The position numbers and the translations under genes were made by a program. The notes under the pieces are model-generated. The model worked only from the letters and a program-made list of their open reading frames with translations. It made no database searches and had not been told where the DNA came from. From Oikopleura dioica (lineage: Eukaryota > Chordata > Appendicularia > Copelata > Oikopleuridae), in NCBI GenBank assembly GCA_907165135.1, contig OU015566.1, positions 1,676,501-1,740,500 on the forward strand: a stretch of 64,000 bases of DNA. The letters are read 5' to 3'. Shown piece after piece: positions 56,446-64,000 of this stretch. The first letter of the stretch is position 1, and the number at the start of each line of letters is the position of its first letter.

Positions 56446-57863
56446 TTTTGGGTTTCAACGGCCTTTCAGAAGCTTGGAAACGATTTTGCAATAGAAAGCT
56501 TCTTTTCCAAAAAATAATTGTAAGAATTGAAATTTCGCGGTCTAAGTATTCCTTCTAGGGTCTGGCTCTTGACTCGACTAATTGGCCACGTTTCTAGTAG
56601 TGCGCGGCGCCCAGTTTGGGTCGCTTCCTCTTGTCGCCAAAGTTTTGGGATCTTGAGAAGGCCGGAAGGTACCTAATGTCGTTGCATCATCAGAAAGTGG
56701 CTCAGCGGCAGGAAAACAGCGATTAATTCAAGACCACATAAGGGCACTCCGAGAGCACGCGCCCAAGTGGATTCGCTTCTCAGGAGAGGGTCAGACAACG
56801 TGAAGGAAACTGCGTTGATGAAAATAAAATGGAATGACCAGGGGTCACCGATTTTATGAATAAAAGATGTTCTGATCCCTGGCGAGGGCCCTTTTCAGCC
56901 AAATCACGCTTCATAATTTATAACGAGTAGCCAATAGATTATTGGAAATACCCGCTCTCTCTCCCTCTTTTTTCGTTTTCGCCGATCAGGGAAATCCCCT
57001 GCGACAGGGCTCTTGTAGCTGGATCGACCAGCTCTTCTTACTGTTAATTCTTACGTGAGGGATTTATATGAGGAAGGAATAAAGTTTGCCAAAAGAAAAG
57101 TGATGTTGTGCGCTGGGTTTTAGAAGTTACCTGGACCGGGTTTACCAAGCGGCGACTTTGGGGCGATAGGGGCACCTTATCGTGTCTCCAGCGGGGGGCC
57201 CTAAACCGTAGTTTCTGTCGTTGATTTTTTTATCTGATAGCTTGGGGACTTGTATCATTAGATCCTTAATGAAAAAACAAACTATGGCTTTAAGGACCCC
57301 CGTCAACAATTTTCCTCCAAAAATCGAAAATTTCAAAATAGCTATATTTTGGCTTCTTAGTGTGCCTGGAAGTTTAAAAACTTCATAAAAACTTGCCCAA
57401 AGTAATTTTTGACCAATAAAAATCTGAAATTTTAGCAAAATTTGGTCTTTTTCGTCATTTTGCGTCGAAAAGTCCAATTTTCAAACGCGATTTTGAGGGT
57501 GTTAGAGTCGAGATAGACCCTCAAAAAATGAAGCCTTAAAATCGTCGGTCCTTAAAAGTTTGAAATCAGAATTTCGGTCTTCCAAAATTGTTTTTATCGG
57601 AGTTTTTTTGAAGCATTTTTGATAAAGATTTTGTATTATCAAATTAAAGACGCCCTAACGCTTCTCAAATTTTCCACGTGCAGTTATTCCCTCACGTTGC
57701 GGACTAGCCTCGCTTCCGGTTTCACAAGCCACATGTGACTTATAACATTAAGAGCCCCTCGATTTAATAATCCTTGTCGCGCGAGCTAACGCCATTAGCC
57801 ACATTAATTACACTTCTGGCGATTCTGAGGTGGTCAAAGCCACCATAATAATAAAATTTACAG
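56446..57863. other. Gap with one element B copy
   Basis: No supported gene. It contains the shortened element B (57294-57551). Surrounding frames are short and overlap on both strands. Confidence 0.5.
57294..57551. mobile_element. Element family B, internally deleted copy
   Basis: It starts GGACCCCCGTCAACAATTTT after TTAA (57290-57293) and ends CGTCGGTCC before TTAA (57552-57555). The left 240 bp matches 10780-11020; the right quarter is missing and the end has only the last few bases. Confidence 0.75.
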
Positions 57864-58414
57864 CTAAAGCGCGCTCGAAGAGGAAAATTCGCGAGATCGA
57901 AAATGTTGCGAAATTGGTCTCAAGGTTCTTGAGGCCGGAAGCGAGGATTCAAATTTGGACATAACTGGACGAAAAATTAAAAAGAAAAAAATCAAATCGA
58001 AGCTTCTGGAAAAATGACACCTTGCCCGAAATTCACTATACAAGGTACAGCAGGTCCAAGATTTCGTGTGGGATCTAATTGACATTCAAAAAGCTCGGTT
58101 CTTCAAAACATTCCCACAAATAGAAGCGCTTCTTTTCTGAATTGCGGAAATCCATAACGTGAAGGAAAAAAAGTACCGCTGCCAACCAGGTGGGTGAATG
58201 ATTTATCCCCCGTGGACCGAATCCTGTCCACGTGACCACATCTGGGTTCGCATTCGGGAGGCATAATCGGATCTCCACCAGAAAGAGAACACCCCTCCTC
58301 CCGCCGGAGTCGATCCAAATCTCCGCTCAGCTCTTTTTCAACACGAAAGCCATCTTCCGAAAAATGATTTCTTCTGAAAAAGAAGTGAGATTTATAGCTT
58401 GATGATCTTCTCAT
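57864..58414 (-). CDS. Unknown small protein
   Basis: The ATG at 58414 gives MRRSSSYKSHFFFRRNHFSE and then LSGDLDRLRREEGCSLSGGD, PECEPRCGHVDRI, SFTHLVGSGTFFPSRYGFP. A second exon (from about 58078) reads PTRNLGPAVPCIVNFGQ and joins over a GT-AG intron (GTGTCA ... CGTCCAG) to VMSKFESSLPASRTLRPIS, ending SSSSAL and a stop at 57864-57866. The join between the first and second exons (58078-58140) is not determined. Arg/Ser-rich, without recognised domains. Confidence 0.5.
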
Positions 58415-59108
58415 TGTTATTTTTCAATCAAATCTTGACATTTGGCCGGTAGGCCAATCAAATTTTAGGAAAAAAAAATCGCATAAAATCGATTTTTTCG
58501 ATTTTTTTTATTGGAGAAAATTTTTTTTCAAAAAAAATTCTCATAAAAATTAGTCAGAGCTTTGCACAAAAACGTATTTCCTGCTCTATCATAATCAAAA
58601 GCACCAGTAGAGCAAACGCAACACTATCAAACGCCGATAACTTTGACCGATCACGTGCTTCTCACGTTTTCTCCCGGTGTACCAAAAGAAGCCATTTCAG
58701 TCGAGTTGGCATAATCGAAAATTGGCAGCGGGCGTAATTATTTTCGGACTCTGATCGGATTTTAACAGCTCAACGTCAATTTCCTACCTTGGCTAATCGG
58801 ATCTAGTTGTGTGTTTTTCATCCAACTCAGGACGAGCCGAGCGATGGTGAATTTCAACGACAGCGAGTTTATATAATTTGAAAAAACAAAGCTTAGTACC
58901 CCCTCTTTTTGCCCTTTTCTCGGGTCAATAGAATACATTCGTCCCTGCCAATCAACAATTAACTGTCTCTTTTTCTTACTATCAAAGTCATACAGTAATT
59001 CTAAATCGCGCTCTTGTCTTATCGTTTATTCACCATTTCATTTGATACCCATTTAAATATGATGCTTTGAGTTCATTCTCGAAAAAAATCTCATAAGCGA
59101 CATAAAAA
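58415..59108. other. Gap; divergent promoters likely
   Basis: No gene seen. It separates the minus gene starting at 58414 from the plus peptide gene at 59109; TTTAAATATGATG at about 59053 may serve as a TATA-like site for the latter. Confidence 0.4.
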
Positions 59109-59315
59109 ATGAATATTTTTCTCTTTCTTTTTTCGATTTCCCTTTCCGCTTTTTCTTTGCCGAAAATCTTTGGAATAAAAAAGAAGAGCATGATGGATGA
59201 CAAAGAAGCATTCGAGAAAGTGATTATGTTTCAAAAGTTCAAGTACATGAGGAGAATGTTCGAAGACTCTCTGATGGGGAGCGATTCTTTTGGACCTTTT
59301 GCTGATCTTTTCTGA
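59109..59315 (+). CDS. Small secreted peptide, 68 aa
   Basis: A single exon. Residues 1-17 (MNIFLFLFSISLSAFSL) are a strong signal peptide. The mature part is PKIFGIKKKSMMDDKEAF, then KVIMFQKFKYMRRMFEDSL and an end rich in Gly/Ser/Phe/Asp, without cysteine. An AATAAA follows the stop by about 25 nt. KKK and RR could be cleavage sites. No family recognised. Confidence 0.6.
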   Translation: MNIFLFLFSISLSAFSLPKIFGIKKKSMMDDKEAFEKVIMFQKFKYMRRMFEDSLMGSDSFGPFADLF

Positions 59316-60603
59316 CCAACTGTTGATCGTAAAAATGAAAAATAAAATCAAAGAAACGTGAAAAAAATCTCAATTATTTCCGAAATTCAATGACCGGTTC
59401 AATTCCTTTCCGATGCGGTTAATAAATTCACTTATCTTTCTTTGAAAAATAAGCAAAGAAAAGATAAAGCATTGAATTAAAAATTTTTGAGACACGAAAA
59501 AAATATTTGTTTGTTGGGTATTTTTATGCAGTTGTGCGGTTAGTGCCTCCTCTGGAACGGAAATTTGAGAGCAACCTGATTGTGGCCGTCATTCGATGTC
59601 CCATTCAGCAGCGGTTTGCAAATCCACTATCAGAGGTTGCCAGATTCGAGCGCGCTCAAAAACCATAATGCCGAAAATGGGGGGAGGTTTCCTATTTTTT
59701 CATTGCTTGAAATAATTAAACAGAAACAATTATCTTGGTTAATAATATTTAATAAATCGTCTTGACGTATTAATACTTGTATGCAGGGATGTGCCTTTTC
59801 CTATTTTTTCGAGTGCGGTGCGGTGCGAAGTGCGATTTTTTTTGCGGGTTCTTCTGCGGTGCGAAGTGCGATTTTTTCAAATTTTTCTTCGCAGTACGAC
59901 GCAGAGTGCGAAGTGCGAAATATGGGGAAAAACTGCGGAAAATTTTGCGATAGTGCGAAAAGTGCGGAAGAACAGTGGTTTATCCCCATGTACCCTTAGC
60001 AGTCCAAAAGATTTGATAGTATTAATGTAGCTTATGAAGAGCTGTAGAGCAAAATTGAGTTAACATATTGATACCCTTAAGTTATCACTATCAAATCGAC
60101 GGGAAGATCCAAAAAAAAAAGAAAAGGAGGAGAACAAAAATAGGAAAGAGTCTGCAAAAAAGTTGCAAGCGTTTTAATCCGTCCGATCCACTTCCGAGAT
60201 TAAATTTTCTGCCAATAAGTTCTAATCCGGATGATTAGAAATCGTAGCGTGCGATTATAATTGTTCGGAATGCGTTTTTTCTCTTTGATCAGGAATAATT
60301 CTACCTTGGCAATTATTCAAAAAGCGCTACCTCTGAGAAGAAGGAAACTTCGTTTTAGTTGATTGACGCGGGGTGTATCCCCTTAATCGAGATTAAAGTA
60401 TGCGAGATAAGATGCCTCTCGCCGGGCGGAAGTGGAGCTGAAGGAAGTTTAAACAAGAACTTTAGTACCCCTCTCCCGGGTCAGAAAACTTTCCCTTTGA
60501 ACTTTTGACACTTCCAGTTCCTCCTTGGGCTGTTTCTATTGGTTTTTCCCTCACGTGACTTTTTCGTCAAAGTTTCTAGGGCAGTATTTTTCAACATCTT
60601 TTA
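59316..60603. other. Gap; GTGCGAAGTGCG repeats
   Basis: No gene. At about 59812-59970 the motif GTGCGAAGTGCGA recurs about six times with AT-rich spacers, giving open frames on both strands that are repeat-derived. Confidence 0.6.
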
Positions 60604-60604
60604 A

Positions 60605-61045
60605 ACTTGGAATCTGGATTTCAAAACCTGTGCAGAAACCTGTGTCAGGGTTCCAAAAGAGCAGGGCTTTCAGAAAAGCCCAACCCTGACTCAGGTTTTC
60701 TACAAAGGTTATTAAAACTTGGAACCTTGATTTCATAACCTGTGTAGAAACCTGAGTCAGGGTTCAAAAAGAGCACGGCTTTCAGTAAACCCAACCCTGA
60801 CTCAGGTTTTTTACACAGGTGATTAAAACTTGGAACCTGGATTCCAAAACCTGTCCAGAAACCTGAGTCAGGGTTCAAAAGAGCAGGGCTTTTAGAAAAG
60901 CCGAACCCTGACTCAGGTTTTCTACACAGGTTATTAAAACTTCGAACCTGGATTCCATAACCTGTGCAGAATCCTGAGTCAGGGTTCCAAAAGAGCAGGG
61001 CTTTTAAAAATCCCTGACTCAGGTTTTCTACACAGGTTCCTGAGC
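60605..61045. repeat. 109-bp minisatellite, four copies
   Basis: Units start at about 60605, 60714, 60823 and 60933 with TTAAAACTTGGAACCTGG. Each contains an inverted pair CCTGAGTCAGGGTT / AACCCTGACTCAGG around GAGCAGGGCTTTCAG, so every unit can form a hairpin. Copies are about 90% alike. The frames across it are repeat artefacts. Confidence 0.85.
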
Positions 61046-63955
61046 CCTGAGAAAGGCCTTTCCAGAAGATGAAAAAAATGAATCTGCCCCGAGGGGCGTT
61101 CTGGTCATATTTATTTCAGCTGTAATAATCTTTATGGAGCTGTGGTGGAGATTAAAACATTATGGATGGGGTCCGAGATTGCGCGCTACTCCGTCATTAA
61201 CTCTGGCAATAACCAGAAACCAATAACCCTTCTTAAACATTTCAATTATTCAGCGCCAGCCGATCGGATGGCCACAATGGGGTGATGGACGCCAGATTCG
61301 GGCACGCGCCCGCGCGCCCTAGGCACCTGAGCCCAGACGCAGCTGCCACTTCCAGCCATAAAATACTCCCTCTCAATAAAACTGTATTGATCGCGCTATT
61401 AGAAAAGTAACTACCTGAATTGTAGAAAAATCGTCAAATATTTCTCTCGATGTTTGCAAAATCATTGATTTTCTTCGAAATTTTAGGGAGTAAAAACTTG
61501 TTCTATCATTCAGGTACAATTAACCCGTTGCCGACCGTCAGGCGTAAATTTGCCTCCTACGCCAATGAGAATGCCGTATTTTTAGCCTCGGGGCATGTCG
61601 TAGCAGCAAAACTGCTACCTGGTTGGTAATGGGTTAATTTTCTCCTTAGTTGCTTCTTGATCTGCCCTTAGGGCATCGCCCGTATAGAAAACTTATTAAG
61701 GATCAACAGTATGAGTCTGGTTCTGTTCTTTCTTGTGCCTTGGTATATTTATATTGTCGGTTTCGCAAGGAAGCGGCGTCAAGTTGAATCTACATGAGTG
61801 TGATGAATAATTCTATTTCATCCCCTCTTCATCCGCGCCGCAACAAGCCAGCTGTGATGCTCTCCACGCGGGTCAAAGCCAACACGATTTCACGCACCCC
61901 ATTGAAGTTCGAGAGCCATTTCGCCAAATTGACACGTTGCATTTGGCACTTCTTCGTAGAAGGTATCTCTCAAGCATGGTTAAATAGGATTATTTTTCGT
62001 CATTTCTTGAAAAACTCTTTGCAAAAGAATTTCCTTAATAAATTTAAAAATAAACAGAGATCAAAAACACAGATCAGATTCTTTAGCAGAATAAGAGTCA
62101 GGGTTAATGTTAGGGTTAGGGTTAGAAATAGTGTAAGGGGTTCAAGCTGCCCCTAACCCTAAGAACCCCCAACCTTAGAGCTAAACAAGGGGGTGTCGCC
62201 CCGGAACCCCCCCCCCCTTAAGAGTTTCTTGCCCCCAACCCTAGGCACATACCCAGATTCTAGAGATATATGATGGCTCGAATCATAGGCTATGATTCAT
62301 AGGCTCGAATGATAGCCCCACTCTACAATTTTCCATCTTGCTTTCATCTTAGACCCCTCCACGTCGATAACACTCAGGGTGGGTCGCCCAAGTTTACCCG
62401 CTGCATGGAAGGGTTGCAGAAGCGAGCGAGAGAGGGAGAGAGAGTCAGTGTTTGATTGGCGTTGGGCGCGCGGCAGCGCCGTAACACCACGGCGGAGCGC
62501 GGCTGCCGAGCGCCATCGACCTTCTCTCGGAGACCCCCTTGCATCTTGGGGAGACGATCCTTCTGATTTTACTTAGAAACCGAAATCGGAAATTTAGACG
62601 CATCCAATTTACAGTGTCTAAAAGGACTTAATACATACTTTTTGTATAAAAACGACGATTCGAAAAGAAATAAGAAAGAGACCAAGAAGAAAAGAACATC
62701 GACAGGAGATTCAACCCAGCCTTACTGTAAGTTTTACAGAGAATAATCTTAATTACAATTGATTTTCATCTTTTTTTATCAAAATTTTAATAATAATCGT
62801 CATAAAATAGTGTTTTTTCTAATAAAGAATGTTTAAAAGACCCTCGAGATTTTCTTAAGGATATCATCAGGATTTTTCTGGAGAAAAAAATTCTAAGGGG
62901 TCACCTTATTTGCCAAGAAAAGAACCCAGAAACACGCTTATGTAATCATGAAAAAGCCAAGAAAGAAAGTTATTATGGGTGACGAGAGGGATTACGCGAT
63001 ATGAGTTGCTTTGGGTACTTGATAAGGCTCCCTGCTGGCCTGATAAAGCGCCGCTTGGAATTATGAAAAGCCCCCTTATCTGACACGTTGAAAACTAAAC
63101 GTGAGGAGAAGTTCTTTTTTACGTAACTTACTTCCTGATTATAATTAATAAAATTAAATCCCCTCTTTATTTTCCAATAAGAGGCGGACACCCTTAATTC
63201 AATCTTCCAAATTATGAGTTTTTTCTACAAAAATCAATTTCCGGTTTCTTTCAGAATCTCTTTTTAAAGGTAGAACACATTTCACAGTTGAATATCGCCG
63301 AGATACCCTTTAGTTTTTGTTTCAAAGGAGCATTAACAAAAGGATATAAAGTCGTTAGGGCTTAAGAGCATATTTCTTTTGAAAGATTGATCTTTTTAAA
63401 AATATGAGTATTAAGGGGATACCCTTAGAAAAATTTTGAAAATTATTTTTTTATAAAAAATATTTGTGTAAAATTCCTAAAAATAGCTTTCGAAAACCTT
63501 TTCTTCTTCTATTTACTAATAACAAATGTTGAAAAAACGTGGCGGCGATGCGTGGAGTAGGGGCAACCCAAGAGCTTGGTTTGGGATCAACACTGGCCGC
63601 TGTTTTGCGTTACGACATGTTAGACACCAAAACAGTCGCACCCCGACGTAATTATGAAACCGATCTAATCCCCCAAACGGCTAATCCCAAATATTAAATG
63701 CTCCCTTCTTAGAACCCACGCTTGGAACCACGAGAAACATGAAGACTTTTAAAAAAATTCTAGAGTCAGAATTTATGAAAATATATTTTTCGAAGTGATA
63801 CCCTTAACAAAAAATAATAATCAAGCAAAAAATCTCAAAAATAACAAAAAAATAAGCTGATTATTTTTTATAAACTGATATATTTATTCTTTTGAAAGAA
63901 CATTGTTGTGGGTATACCCTTAATTTCTATCGAAAATAAAATATTTTTGATTCAG
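61046..63955. other. Gap without a supported gene
   Basis: It contains element 61524-61633, a telomere-like run GTTAGGGTTAGGGTTAG near 62105-62125 with CCCTAACCCTAA opposite it at 62150, and a GC-rich hairpin-prone block at 62460-62510. A purine-rich stretch before GTAAGT at 62727 could be a 5' untranslated exon of the next gene, unproven. Confidence 0.4.
61524..61633. mobile_element. Short TTAA-flanked element, relative of 35184
   Basis: 110 bp beginning CCCGTTGCCGACC and ending GGTTGGTAATGGG, TTAA at 61520-61523 and 61634-61637. It shares internal motifs with 35184-35296 and its first bases with element E. Confidence 0.7.
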
Positions 63956-64000
63956 ATGGCACAGATTCCAATGATCGGAGGTCCGAAACTTGGCTCGACT
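63956..64000 (+). CDS. First 15 codons of a gene leaving the right edge
   Basis: ATG directly after a TTTTTGATTCAG acceptor-like sequence, open to the end of the window: MAQIPMIGGPKLGST. The acceptor placement suggests a spliced or trans-spliced leader just before the start codon. Too short to identify. Confidence 0.45.
   Translation, partial: MAQIPMIGGPKLGST

Noticed and set aside
62379-62576. Plus frame in a GC-rich block (possible rRNA or gene)
   Set aside because: Arginine/alanine-rich frame from a purine run and hairpin; no resemblance to ribosomal RNA that I can recognise and no splice context.

Overview
The window is eukaryotic and most resembles a compact tunicate genome, probably a larvacean (appendicularian) such as Oikopleura or a relative. 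Genes are small and dense on both strands, with many introns of 34 to 150 nt. Several introns keep the reading frame only if they use a GA-AG border instead of GT-AG. Most encoded proteins are animal-specific: a DEG/ENaC channel, a Cys-loop receptor, EGF, CUB, Kelch and SH2 proteins, SLC26 and a secreted mucin. Long introns and gaps are filled by miniature inverted-repeat elements. No prokaryotic or viral signature was seen. The species call is an inference.

Layout, left end to 23 kb: a DEG/ENaC channel cut by the left edge (-); a secreted phospholipase A2-like gene (-); a gap holding an inverted-repeat element; an AT-hook protein and a METTL25-type methyltransferase (+); a serine/glutamine-rich unknown (-); a secreted cysteine-rich Kelch protein carrying a 737-bp hAT-like insertion (-); a small secreted protein (-); an EGF / Ser-Thr-rich / PLA2-like secreted protein (+); a coiled-coil protein (+); a CUB single-pass membrane protein (+) with a roughly 76-aa secreted peptide gene tail to tail (-).

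23.9-38.0 kb: one 14-kb minus-strand gene for a secreted threonine mucin. I assembled it from EGF-rich exons at its 5' end, ten phase-0 threonine-coding exons (one of them fused to the last EGF exon) scattered over 12 kb, and cysteine-rich 3' exons. The frame stays open over 14 exons and gives about 1,337 residues. Its introns hold TA-flanked and TTAA-flanked elements, a hairpin, and an inverted repeat with arms of about 565 bp.

40.8-53.7 kb: a hormone-sensitive-lipase-type hydrolase (+); an anionic Cys-loop receptor subunit (-); an SLC26 anion transporter with STAS domain (-); an SH2 adaptor (-); an unknown small basic protein (+); an RNF126/115-like RING E3 ligase (-).

53.7-64 kb is gene-poor. 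It holds a GAGCT-type satellite, a 109-bp minisatellite, element copies including one nested inside another, a small unknown gene, a 68-aa secreted peptide, and the first 15 codons of a gene leaving the right edge. Much of the gene content is secreted or membrane-bound. Nothing suggests operon-like function among neighbours, although several pairs are tail to tail with very short gaps.
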